10,238 nucleotides of DNA from Tardiphaga sp. GTDB lineage: Bacteria; Pseudomonadota; Alphaproteobacteria; Rhizobiales; Xanthobacteraceae. How positions within the stretch are numbered: position 1 is the stretch's first letter; each line of letters begins with the position of its first letter. Below are positions 1 to 7,160 of the stretch, piece after piece. Below the pieces are notes generated by a model. The model did no database searches and was not told where the DNA came from. It was given only the letters and a program-made list of their open reading frames with translations. A program made the translations under genes and the position numbers. The stretch covers positions 1-10,238 of the forward strand of contig JAQGJF010000988.1 of NCBI GenBank assembly GCA_028290765.1, written 5' to 3'.

Positions 1-1068
1 GTGCTGGTCGAGACGGCCATCGACCGGGTTGAAAAGGCGGTGCCGCCCTGGACCGAAGACGACGAGGTTCGCCAGTTCAAGATCGCCGAGGGCGTTCTGA
101 ACAGCCATGGCATTACCAGCGTCGTCGAGGGGGCAACGGCCGCGCGCGACATCCGGACGCTGCAGAAGATCGCTCTTTCAGGAGACGCCACGCTGCGCGT
201 CGGCGTCATGTTTCGCCCCGAGCCGCCGGCGGAGATGTCGGCGTGGGAGGCGATCATCGGTGGCAACGGCGCATCGTCGGGCTTTGGCGACGACTGGCTG
301 AAATTGGGCGGCATCAAGATCCTCTACGATGGCGGCATGACGCTGAAAACCGCGCTGATGCGGGATGTCTATCCGGATTCACATGATGATTATCACGGCA
401 TCGCCCAGCAGACCCCGGAGCGGTTGAAGCAACTGGTCTCGATCTGCAATCGCTTCAACTGGCGGGTCGGCGTTCACGTCGTCGGCGACCTGGGTATCGA
501 TCAGGTGCTCGATGCGTTCGAAGCCGCCGACAAGGAGAAATCGATCCGCGACCGGCGGTTCATTTTGATCCACGCCAGCCTGATCCAGCCGGAGCAGATG
601 GAGCGCGCGCGCCGGCTGGGGGTTCGTGTCGACTTCCAGAACGTGTTCATGTGGGACAAGGCAGCCACCGTCGAACGCTTTCTGGGCAAGGCAACGGCGG
701 ATCGCGCAGTCCCGACCAGGACATTGATCGAAAAGATGGGCCTCGACAGCCTCGGGGCCGGCACCGATTTCTCGGTCAATCCCATCAATCCGTTCCTCAA
801 CATGTACATCATGGTCACGCGGAAGGATCCGAACGGCAACGTTTACGGTGCGTCGGAGGCGATCAGCCGCGATCAGGCGCTGCGGCTCTATACAAGTGCG
901 GCGTCCCGATACATGTTTGACGAAGCGCGCAAGGGCACGCTGGAGCCCGGAAAGCTGGCCGATCTGGTGGTGCTGTCCGCGGATTTGATGAGCGTGCCGG
1001 AAGACCAGATCAAGGATATCAAGGCCGAAATGACGTTGGTGGGCGGCAAAGTGGTATTTCAGCGCTGA
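1..1068 (+). CDS. YtcJ-type amidohydrolase (amidohydrolase family 3), 5'-truncated by window edge
   Basis: This is the C-terminal part of a metal-dependent hydrolase of the amidohydrolase superfamily, YtcJ-like branch, which usually acts on C-N bonds in amides or cyclic ureides in the cytoplasm. The 355 visible residues carry the family's later landmarks: KLGGIKILYDGGMT (101-114) for the strand with the possible metal-bridging lysine, VGVHVVGD (157-163) and LIHASL (189-194) for the two histidine ligands (H159, H191), and GAGTDFSVNP (252-261) for the catalytic aspartate (D256). The closing LEPGKLADLVVL (315-326) is the usual return to the small beta domain. Family members are about 530-570 residues long and begin with a beta domain and an HxH metal motif. 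Both are absent here, so the real start lies left of position 1 and the GTG at position 1 is only an internal Val codon. Numbering is of visible residues. The gene ends 43 bp before the Rieske gene, consistent with one operon. The substrate cannot be read from sequence. Confidence 0.9.
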   Translation: MLVETAIDRVEKAVPPWTEDDEVRQFKIAEGVLNSHGITSVVEGATAARDIRTLQKIALSGDATLRVGVMFRPEPPAEMSAWEAIIGGNGASSGFGDDWLKLGGIKILYDGGMTLKTALMRDVYPDSHDDYHGIAQQTPERLKQLVSICNRFNWRVGVHVVGDLGIDQVLDAFEAADKEKSIRDRRFILIHASLIQPEQMERARRLGVRVDFQNVFMWDKAATVERFLGKATADRAVPTRTLIEKMGLDSLGAGTDFSVNPINPFLNMYIMVTRKDPNGNVYGASEAISRDQALRLYTSAASRYMFDEARKGTLEPGKLADLVVLSADLMSVPEDQIKDIKAEMTLVGGKVVFQR

Positions 1069-1096
1069 GCCGCGGCAGCGATTCCATCGAGACTTG

Positions 1097-1102
1097 AAGG
1101 AG
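1097..1102 (+). promoter_or_regulatory. Ribosome binding site of the Rieske gene
   Basis: AAGGAG lies 9 nt before ATG 1112 and fixes that start. The in-frame TTG at 1094 overlaps this motif and is therefore unlikely to be used. Confidence 0.75.
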
Positions 1103-1111
1103 AACTTCGCC

Positions 1112-2470
1112 ATGATGAGCCAACAGCAAAACGATCTGATCACCCGGATCGGCCCCAACGCTCCCGCCGGCAAGCTGATGCGGATGTATTGGCAGCCCGC
1201 GGCGCTCATCGACGAACTCGAAGGCGAGCGGCCGATCAAGCCGGTCAAGCTGCTCGGCGAGAACTTCGTGCTGTTCCGCGACCAGAGCGGCCGTTACGGA
1301 CTGATCGACCGCGACTGTCCGCATCGCGGCGCCGACCTGGCCTTTGGCCGGCTGGAAAACGGCGGCCTGCGCTGCGCGTTTCACGGCTGGCTTTTCGACG
1401 TCGAAGGTCAATGCCTGGAAACGCCCGCCGAGCCGGCCGGGTCATCGCTGTGCAAGAACATCAAGCAGCGCGCTTATCCTGTCGTCGCAAAGGGCGGCAT
1501 TTTGTGGGCCTATCTCGGCGAGGGCGAGCCGCCGGCGTTCCCCGAGATCGATTGCTTCGCCGCGCCGGATGCCTACACCTTTGCATTCAAGGGCCTGATC
1601 GGATGCAACTGGCTGCAGGCGCTGGAGGTCGGTATCGATCCCGCGCACGCGTCATTCCTGCATCGGTTTTTCGAAGACGACGATCCCGCCGCCGCCTATG
1701 GCAAGCAATTCCGCGGCGCGTCGGCCGACAGCGACATGCCGATGACGAAGATCCTCCGCGAATACGATCGCCCGATCATCAATGTCGAGCAGACTGAATA
1801 TGGCCTGCGGCTGATCGCGCTACGCCAGATCGACGACGAACGCACCCATGTTCGCGTCACCAATCAGCTGTTTCCCCATGCCTTCGTCATTCCGATGAGC
1901 ACCGAAATGACGATCACGCAGTGGCATGCGCCGGTGGATGACGAGAATTGCTACTGGTATGCGATCTTCACCAGCTACACGACGCCCGTCGATAAACAGA
2001 AAATGCGCGAGCAGCGTCTCGAGCTCTATGAGCTTCCCGAGTACCGGTCGCGGAAGAACAAGTCGAACGATTACGGTTTCGATCCGCACGAGCAGGCCAC
2101 CGAGACCTATACCGGCATGGGCGTCGACATCAACGTCCATGACCAGTGGGCGGTCGAGTCGATGGGCCCGATCCAGGACCGCACCCGCGAACATCTCGGC
2201 CAATCAGACAAGGCGATCATTCAATATCGCCGGTTGCTGCGCCAGGAAATCGAGAAGGTGGCGTCCGGCGGCAAGCCGTTCATGTTTCTCGACCAGGCGC
2301 ATGCGCGCAGCATTCAGGGTCCGGCGACGATGGATGGCATCGGTCCCACCAGGGGCTGGGAGACCTACTGGATGGAGGTCGACGTCAAGCGCAGGAGGGG
2401 AGCGCCCTGGGCCGCGCCGGTGCCGGCCGAGATTGCGCAAAAGCACTCCCACCTCACGGCCGCCGAGTGA
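1112..2470 (+). CDS. Rieske [2Fe-2S] non-haem iron oxygenase, large (alpha) subunit, phthalate 4,5-dioxygenase/phenoxybenzoate dioxygenase type
   Basis: This is the terminal oxygenase of a two-part Rieske system; it hydroxylates or O/N-dealkylates an aromatic or related substrate using O2 and electrons from a separate reductase. From ATG 1112 it is 452 residues. The N-terminal Rieske domain (about 28-135) has CPH (69-71) and CAFH (88-91), giving a full C-x-H-x16-C-x2-H cluster site. The catalytic domain has N166, E172, D176, H179 and H184 in the usual N-x5-E-x3-D-x2-H-x4-H arrangement, where the two histidines bind mononuclear iron. The stretch from about 344 (WAVESMGPIQDRTREHLG) resembles the conserved C-terminal block of the phthalate-dioxygenase group. 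That group usually works as alpha-only trimers, and no beta subunit is seen here. No reductase or ferredoxin gene lies in the window, so electrons must come from elsewhere. The stop overlaps the next start (GTGA), suggesting translational coupling with the ligase. The class is secure but the substrate is not. Confidence 0.93.
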   Translation: MMSQQQNDLITRIGPNAPAGKLMRMYWQPAALIDELEGERPIKPVKLLGENFVLFRDQSGRYGLIDRDCPHRGADLAFGRLENGGLRCAFHGWLFDVEGQCLETPAEPAGSSLCKNIKQRAYPVVAKGGILWAYLGEGEPPAFPEIDCFAAPDAYTFAFKGLIGCNWLQALEVGIDPAHASFLHRFFEDDDPAAAYGKQFRGASADSDMPMTKILREYDRPIINVEQTEYGLRLIALRQIDDERTHVRVTNQLFPHAFVIPMSTEMTITQWHAPVDDENCYWYAIFTSYTTPVDKQKMREQRLELYELPEYRSRKNKSNDYGFDPHEQATETYTGMGVDINVHDQWAVESMGPIQDRTREHLGQSDKAIIQYRRLLRQEIEKVASGGKPFMFLDQAHARSIQGPATMDGIGPTRGWETYWMEVDVKRRRGAPWAAPVPAEIAQKHSHLTAAE

Positions 2471-3912
2471 CCGCTTTGAGTTTTGTCAGGAAACACGGCC
2501 TCTGGTCCGATGAACAACACGAGGCGGCGGTCCGTCTGCGGCGCGTTGCCGAAGACAACAAGCTCGAAACCATCCGGCTGTCGTTTCCAGATCAGCACGG
2601 TCTGTTGCGCGGCAAGACGCTGATCGCCGGCGAAGCGTTGCGGTCGCTGGAAAGCGGCTGCTCGATCACCACGACGATGCTGGCCAAGGATACGTCGCAC
2701 CGCACGGTATTCCCGGTGTTCACCGCCGGCGGCGGCTTCGGCATGAAGGAGATGCAGGGCGCCGCCGACGTTCTCATGGTGCCGGATCCCACCACGTTCA
2801 AAATCCTGCCATGGGCGCCGGCCACGGGCTGGCTATTGTGCGACCTGTATTTTGCCGACGGCCGGCCGGTGCCGTTCGCCACCCGCGGATTCTACAAGTC
2901 GGTGCTGGCCAAGCTCGCGCAGCGTGGCTACGATTTCATGGCCGGCCTCGAAGTTGAATTCCACGTCTTCAAGGTCAACGATCCGAAAATGCAGCCGGCG
3001 CATGCCGGGCAGCCCGGCGAACCGCCGGACGTCAGCCTGCTCTCCCACGGCTACCAATATCTGACCGAACAGCGCTACGACCAGATGGAGCCGGTGCTCG
3101 AACTCATCCGTCGCGATGTCATGGCGCTCGGCCTTCCGCTGCGGTCGATGGAAGTCGAATACGGCCCGAGCCAGACCGAGTTCACCTTTCAGCCGACGGT
3201 CGGTCTGGTGCCCGCCGACACGATGGTGCTGTTCCGCAGTGCCGTGAAGCAGATCGCGCATCGTCATGGCTATCACGCGACCTTCATGTGCCGGCCGCGC
3301 ATTCCCAACGTTCAGTCGTCGGGCTGGCATCTGCACCAGTCGCTGATCTCCCATGGCAGCGGTGAAAACGCCTTCATGGCGAAGGGGCCGGGCGAAACGC
3401 TGTCGCCGCTGGGCAAGAGCTATCTTGCCGGCCTGCTCAAACATGCGCGCGCCGCCACCGTGTTCACGACGCCGACCATCAACGGCTACAAGCGCTACCG
3501 GTCCTATTCGCTGGCGCCGGATCGCGCGATCTGGGGAAGCGACAACCGCGGCGTCATGATCCGCGTGCTCGGCGGTCCGGGCGATCCGGCGACACGGGTC
3601 GAGAACCGGGTCGGCGAGCCGGCCGCGAATCCCTATCTCTATATGGCATCGCAGATCCTGTCCGGCCTCGACGGCGTCGACCGCTTGCTCGATCCCGGCC
3701 CTTCCGCCGATACGCCCTACGAGACCGACGCAAGCCCGCTGCCGAAATCGTTGCGCGAAGCGGTGTTCGCGCTTCAGGAAGATCCGTTCTTCCGCAACGC
3801 GATGGGCGCGGAACTGGTCGACTACTACGTCCACATCAAGAATGCCGAAATCGACCGTTTCCAGGCGGAAGTCACCGAATGGGAACAGCGCGAATATTTC
3901 GAGATGTTTTGA
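2467..3912 (+). CDS. Glutamine-synthetase-family ligase (probable gamma-glutamyl-amine synthetase type)
   Basis: This ATP-dependent ligase of the glutamine synthetase fold is predicted to join glutamate through its gamma-carboxyl to ammonia or, more likely in this context, an organic amine. From GTG 2467 it is 481 residues. A beta-grasp N-terminal domain (about 33-128) is followed by the catalytic barrel. Metal and nucleotide residues are in place: GLEVEF (160-165; E162, E164), MEVEYGPSQTEF (228-239; E231, E238), SGWHLHQS (285-292; H288), NGYKRYR (339-345) and VENR (378-381; E379, R381). The enzyme therefore looks active. W287 stands where polyamine ligases often have Met in the GSGMHxHxS motif. 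The GTG start overlaps the Rieske stop by 4 nt; an open frame continues upstream to 2146, but that part only shadows the Rieske gene. Known relatives with catabolic roles include PuuA (putrescine), IpuC (isopropylamine) and gamma-glutamylanilide synthases. Its position beside an oxygenase, away from nitrogen-regulation genes, argues against housekeeping glutamine synthesis. Confidence 0.88.
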   Translation: MTALSFVRKHGLWSDEQHEAAVRLRRVAEDNKLETIRLSFPDQHGLLRGKTLIAGEALRSLESGCSITTTMLAKDTSHRTVFPVFTAGGGFGMKEMQGAADVLMVPDPTTFKILPWAPATGWLLCDLYFADGRPVPFATRGFYKSVLAKLAQRGYDFMAGLEVEFHVFKVNDPKMQPAHAGQPGEPPDVSLLSHGYQYLTEQRYDQMEPVLELIRRDVMALGLPLRSMEVEYGPSQTEFTFQPTVGLVPADTMVLFRSAVKQIAHRHGYHATFMCRPRIPNVQSSGWHLHQSLISHGSGENAFMAKGPGETLSPLGKSYLAGLLKHARAATVFTTPTINGYKRYRSYSLAPDRAIWGSDNRGVMIRVLGGPGDPATRVENRVGEPAANPYLYMASQILSGLDGVDRLLDPGPSADTPYETDASPLPKSLREAVFALQEDPFFRNAMGAELVDYYVHIKNAEIDRFQAEVTEWEQREYFEMF

Positions 3913-3934
3913 CACGACACTTTTGACACGAAAC
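3907..3934 (+). repeat. 14-bp tandem direct repeat with two TTGACA hexamers
   Basis: Two adjacent 14-bp units, 3907-3920 and 3921-3934, match at 13 of 14 positions (TTTTGACACGA plus CAC or AAC). The ligase stop codon lies in the first unit. Each unit carries TTGACA (3909-3914, 3923-3928), the sigma-70 -35 consensus, but no good -10 box stands 16-18 bp further on. It could be a promoter relic, a regulator site or simple slippage. Confidence 0.6.
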
Positions 3935-3985
3935 CTGCGCGTAACGGCCTGATGCAATGGCGCAAGAGGGCAAGAGAGGATGGCG

Positions 3986-5161
3986 ATGAGCAAGCGAGTT
4001 AAACTATTTTCCGTTCTGGCCGCGTTCGGCCTGATGAGCACGGCCGCGTCGGCGGATGTCATCAAGGTCGGCGTGATCGGGACCATGTCCGGGCCCTACG
4101 CGCTGTTCGGCCAGAACTTCAAGATGGGGATCGACGCCTGGGTTGCCGAGCACGGCAAGAAGGTCGGCGACCATGAGATCGAGTTCATCTACCGCGACGA
4201 GGAGTCGCCGAATCCGGCCAAGTCCAAGGCGCTGGCCCAGGAACTGCTGGTCAAGGACAAGGTGCAATATCTCGCCGGCCTCTATTTCACGCCGGACGCC
4301 ATGGCGGTGGCACCGCTGCTGGAAGAATCCAAGACGCCGATGATCGTGCTGAATGCGGCGACCTCCGCGATCGTCGAGAAGAGCCCCTACATCGTGCGCA
4401 CATCCTTCACGATGTGGCAGAACACCGTGCCGGCGGCGAAGGTCGCCAGCAAGAACGGCTCAAAGAAGGTCGCCATCGCGGTCAGCGATTACGGCCCCGG
4501 CGTCGATGCGGAAACCGCCTTCAAGAAGACGTTCGAGGCCGACGGCGGCACCATCACCGAGGCGATCCGGATGCCGCTCAACACCACGGATTTCAGTCCG
4601 ATCATGCAACGGATCAAGGACTCCGGCGCCGACACCATCTTCACGTTCCTGCCGGCAGGTCCGCCGACCCTCGGTTTCGTCAAGGCCTATATCGACAACG
4701 GATTGAAAGCCGCCGGGGTGAAACTGATGTCCACCGGCGACGTCGTCACCGAGCCCGATCTTCCGAACATCGGAGACAGCGGCATCGGCATCCTGTCGAC
4801 CTATCACTACGCGGTTTCCCATGATTCGCCGGAGAACAAGGCGTTCCTCGCCCAGATCGTCAAGAACGGCGGCAAGCTCGACGAAGTGACCATGACGTCG
4901 GTCGCGGCCTATGACGGCGCACGCCTCATCTACAAGATGATCGAAGCCACCGGCGGTCAGCGCGATCCCGAAAAGGCGGTCGCCGCCGTCAAGGGCATGA
5001 AATGGGTGAGCCCGCGCGGACCGGTCTCGATCGATCCCGACACCAGGCACATCCGGCAGAACGTGTATTTGCGCGAAGTGTCGAAGCAGGACGGCAAGCT
5101 GGTGAACAAGGAACTGCAGACCTTCGAGGCGCAGCCGGATTGGGCGCTGAGCAAGAACTGA
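3986..5161 (+). CDS. Periplasmic substrate-binding protein of a HAAT/LIV-type ABC importer
   Basis: This is the receptor of the importer encoded just downstream; it captures the ligand in the periplasm and delivers it to the LivH/LivM permease. From ATG 3986 it has 391 residues. A Sec signal peptide is clear: a basic start (SKRVK), a hydrophobic core and a likely cut after A23 (TAASA/DVIKVG). The mature part is a Peripla_BP_6 (LivK-like) type I fold, with the opening strand IKVGVIGTMSGPYALFG (26-42) and the hinge/ligand region VLNAATSAI (121-129). Two starts compete. ATG 3986 has AGAGGA (3975-3980) at 5 nt, while ATG 3980 overlaps that motif but has AGAGGG (3965-3970) at 9 nt; they differ by two residues. 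Homologues bind branched-chain amino acids, amides, urea or aromatic acids. The adjacent catabolic genes suggest the substrate of that pathway rather than leucine. It is separated from livH by 123 bp containing a strong hairpin, as expected if it is made in excess of the membrane parts. Confidence 0.92.
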   Translation: MSKRVKLFSVLAAFGLMSTAASADVIKVGVIGTMSGPYALFGQNFKMGIDAWVAEHGKKVGDHEIEFIYRDEESPNPAKSKALAQELLVKDKVQYLAGLYFTPDAMAVAPLLEESKTPMIVLNAATSAIVEKSPYIVRTSFTMWQNTVPAAKVASKNGSKKVAIAVSDYGPGVDAETAFKKTFEADGGTITEAIRMPLNTTDFSPIMQRIKDSGADTIFTFLPAGPPTLGFVKAYIDNGLKAAGVKLMSTGDVVTEPDLPNIGDSGIGILSTYHYAVSHDSPENKAFLAQIVKNGGKLDEVTMTSVAAYDGARLIYKMIEATGGQRDPEKAVAAVKGMKWVSPRGPVSIDPDTRHIRQNVYLREVSKQDGKLVNKELQTFEAQPDWALSKN

Positions 5162-5169
5162 ACTGGCAC

Positions 5170-5197
5170 GGGTCTTGCGAAGCCGATCGCAAGACCC
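5170..5197 (+). promoter_or_regulatory. Perfect 11-bp intercistronic hairpin after the binding-protein gene
   Basis: GGGTCTTGCGA (5170-5180) and its exact complement TCGCAAGACCC (5187-5197) flank a 6-nt loop AGCCGA. The hairpin starts 8 nt after the binding-protein stop. No T-run follows, so it is unlikely to be a full terminator. A 3'-end stabiliser or partial terminator that sets binding-protein mRNA above permease mRNA fits best. The rest of 5162-5284 holds no gene. Confidence 0.7.
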
Positions 5198-5273
5198 TCA
5201 GGGGCTGCCGGGATTCCACGAATGTGCGCGGCGCCGAATCAAAACCCGGCGTCCGCTCCGGTGCCGCCGCGAT

Positions 5274-5277
5274 AGGA
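5274..5277 (+). promoter_or_regulatory. Ribosome binding site supporting the TTG start of livH
   Basis: AGGA lies 7 nt before TTG 5285. An in-frame TAG at 5273-5275 rules out any earlier start, so this motif supports TTG 5285 as the initiation codon. Confidence 0.55.
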
Positions 5278-5284
5278 TGAGACG

Positions 5285-6151
5285 TTGCGAACCATATTGA
5301 GCATCGGCGTCGATGCCGTCGCTTACGGCATGGTGCTTTTCACGATCTCGATCGGCCTGTCGATCATGATGGGACTGATGCGGGTCGTGAATCTGGCGCA
5401 TGGCGCGTTCGCCATGATCGGCGGATATCTCGCTTCCTACGCGCTGCGCGCCATGGGGATGAATTATGCGGTGGCGATCCTGTTCGCCGTGGTCGGGACC
5501 ATCGCAATTTCCATTCCGTTCGAGGTCCTGCTGTATCGCCGCATCTACCGGAAGTCGGATGCCCTGACCCAGCTGCTGCTGACGATCGGAATCACCTTCT
5601 TCATCATCGGTGTGGTGAATTTCATCTTTGGACCGACCCTCAAATCGATCCCGCTACCACAGATGCTCAGCGGCCCGCTCGATATCGGTTTCCGCATGGT
5701 TTCGACCCATCGTGTGTTCGTAATCGGATGTGGCGTCGTCACGGCGCTGGCGCTGTGGGTTCTGCTCGATCGCACCGAATTCGGTGTCCGGCTTCGCGCC
5801 GCGGTCGACGACAGCGACATGGCGGAGGCGCTCGGGATCCGGACCGAAATTCTCTATTTTGCGACGTTCGCCCTGGCGGTCGGTCTCGCCGCATTCGGCG
5901 GAATCATCGGCGCCGAACTGCTCCCAATCGAACCGTTCTATGCGCTGCGCTACATGGTCACGTTTCTGGTGGTGGTGTCGGTCGGCGGCGCCGGTTCGAT
6001 CCCCGGCGCCTTGTCGGCGTCGCTGCTGCTCGGACTGGCGGACACTACCGGCAAGTATCTCGCGCCCGAATATGGCGAATTTTTTTTCTATCTCGCCGTC
6101 ATCCTGATCGTCTCTTTGTTTCCCAACGGCCTGCTTGGGCGGGCCCACTGA
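5285..6151 (+). CDS. livH: ABC importer permease, LivH family
   Basis: This inner-membrane permease of the HAAT/LIV importer forms the channel together with LivM. It has 288 residues, a normal length for LivH, and is hydrophobic throughout with about eight predicted membrane segments. Family marks are VVNLAHGAFAMIGGYLA (34-50), the loop TEFGVRLRAAVDDSDMAEAL (164-183) that contacts the ATPases, VSVGGAGSIPGAL (231-243), and the tail LFPNGLLGR (278-286). Initiation is probably at TTG 5285, supported by AGGA 7 nt upstream and by a stop codon just before it; another in-frame TTG at 5297 is less well placed. The next gene begins 1 nt after its stop. The symbol names the family; leucine transport is not implied. 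Confidence 0.92.
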   Translation: MRTILSIGVDAVAYGMVLFTISIGLSIMMGLMRVVNLAHGAFAMIGGYLASYALRAMGMNYAVAILFAVVGTIAISIPFEVLLYRRIYRKSDALTQLLLTIGITFFIIGVVNFIFGPTLKSIPLPQMLSGPLDIGFRMVSTHRVFVIGCGVVTALALWVLLDRTEFGVRLRAAVDDSDMAEALGIRTEILYFATFALAVGLAAFGGIIGAELLPIEPFYALRYMVTFLVVVSVGGAGSIPGALSASLLLGLADTTGKYLAPEYGEFFFYLAVILIVSLFPNGLLGRAH

Positions 6152-6152
6152 G

Positions 6153-7160
6153 ATGGCCGAGTCGAAGTCCATACCCATTCCGGTCATGGCGACGGCAAAA
6201 CTTCCTTTCGCACCGGAGCTTGCCGGCCTGTTGGTGGTCGCCGTGCTCGGCGCGGTCGGGTACCTGTTGTTTCCGGACGATCTGGCGTTCCTGACCCGGC
6301 TGATCAGCATCGCGTTGCTGGTGCTCTCGCTCGATCTCGTCACCGGGTATTGCGGCGTGGCGACGCTGGGGCAAGCCGCCCTGTTCGGCGTCAGCGCCTA
6401 TGTCGTGGGCAATGCGTGTCTGGCCGGGATCGCCGATCCGATCGTCCTGCTCTTTGTCGGGATCATCGCCGGCACTTTGGTCGGCCTCGTCTCCGGCGCC
6501 TTGATCACGCGGTTTCGCGGGCTGCCGCAGCTGGTCATTTCCATCGCCATCGGCCAACTCGTCGGCGCGCTGTCGAACAAGCTTTCGTTTCTCACCGGGG
6601 GCAGCGACGGGCTCTCCGGCATCGTTCCAGGGCGCGTGTTCGGAACCTTCGCTTTCGACATGTACAGCCGAACCGCCTATGTGTTTTCCGCCGTCGTCCT
6701 CGGAATCGTGTTCGCGCTCCTGATCAGGTTTGTCCGCTCGCCGTTCGGCCTGCTTTGCCGCGGCATCAAGGATGACGATCTGCGCGCGCGGATGATCGGA
6801 GCTTCGGTATATCCGCGCCTCGTCATCATGTACGGCGTCTCGGGCGCGGTGGCCGGCGTCGGCGGCGCGCTTACCGCGATCACCACCGGGGTTGTCGGGC
6901 TGGACAGCGTCGGCTTCGAACGTTCGGCCGAGGCGCTGGTGATGCTCGTGCTCGGCGGCGCCGGCAGCCTGTGGGGCGCCCTGACCGGCGCGGTGCTGTT
7001 CCAGATCTTCGAGCATATCGTTTCCGCCACCAATCCGTTCCATTGGATGACGATGGTCGGCCTGCTGCTCGTCGTCATTGTGGTATTCGCGCCGCGAGGA
7101 CTGTCCCATGGGGCCCTGGTGGCGTGGTCGAAGCTGCGGTCGCGGGGAGAACGGCCGTGA
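6153..7160 (+). CDS. livM: ABC importer permease, LivM family
   Basis: This is the second inner-membrane permease of the importer and the partner of LivH. From ATG 6153 it has 335 residues. Hallmarks are LDLVTGYCGVATLGQAALFGV (60-80) near the first segments, the LivM signature TGGSDGLSGI (148-157), the cytoplasmic loop RSPFGLLCRGIKDDDLRARM (195-214) and VLGGAGSLWGALTGA (266-280). The start lies 1 nt after the livH stop. An in-frame TTG at 6135 inside livH would add six residues but has no advantage, and ATG 6186 would remove the poorly conserved first eleven. The stop overlaps the livG start (GTGA), so the two are probably translationally coupled. Confidence 0.92.
   Translation: MAESKSIPIPVMATAKLPFAPELAGLLVVAVLGAVGYLLFPDDLAFLTRLISIALLVLSLDLVTGYCGVATLGQAALFGVSAYVVGNACLAGIADPIVLLFVGIIAGTLVGLVSGALITRFRGLPQLVISIAIGQLVGALSNKLSFLTGGSDGLSGIVPGRVFGTFAFDMYSRTAYVFSAVVLGIVFALLIRFVRSPFGLLCRGIKDDDLRARMIGASVYPRLVIMYGVSGAVAGVGGALTAITTGVVGLDSVGFERSAEALVMLVLGGAGSLWGALTGAVLFQIFEHIVSATNPFHWMTMVGLLLVVIVVFAPRGLSHGALVAWSKLRSRGERP

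Noticed and set aside
379..1248. Minus-strand frame of 289 codons spanning the amidohydrolase-Rieske junction
   Set aside because: It crosses two real + strand genes and their ribosome binding site, and has no domain signal.
2146..2466. Upstream extension of the ligase reading frame inside the Rieske gene
   Set aside because: This part is only a shifted reading of Rieske coding sequence. Glutamine-synthetase similarity begins after GTG 2467.
3909..3958. Sigma-70 promoter built on the TTGACA hexamers
   Set aside because: No acceptable -10 sequence is found 16-18 bp downstream of either hexamer; the repeat is reported, but not as a promoter.
2833..4086. Long minus-strand open frame of 417 codons opposite the ligase gene
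   Set aside because: It lies antisense to a gene with clear glutamine-synthetase motifs, is Arg/His-rich without recognisable domains, and is the expected mirror frame of GC-rich coding sequence.
5002..5280. Plus-strand frame of 92 codons running from the binding-protein gene into the gap before livH
   Set aside because: Most of it is out of frame within the binding-protein gene and the rest crosses the hairpin; there is no ribosome binding site or motif.
5277..5300. Seven-codon ATG frame (MRRCEPY) overlapping the livH start, as a possible leader peptide
   Set aside because: It has no properly spaced ribosome binding site of its own, its composition is not informative, and a frame this short arises easily by chance.
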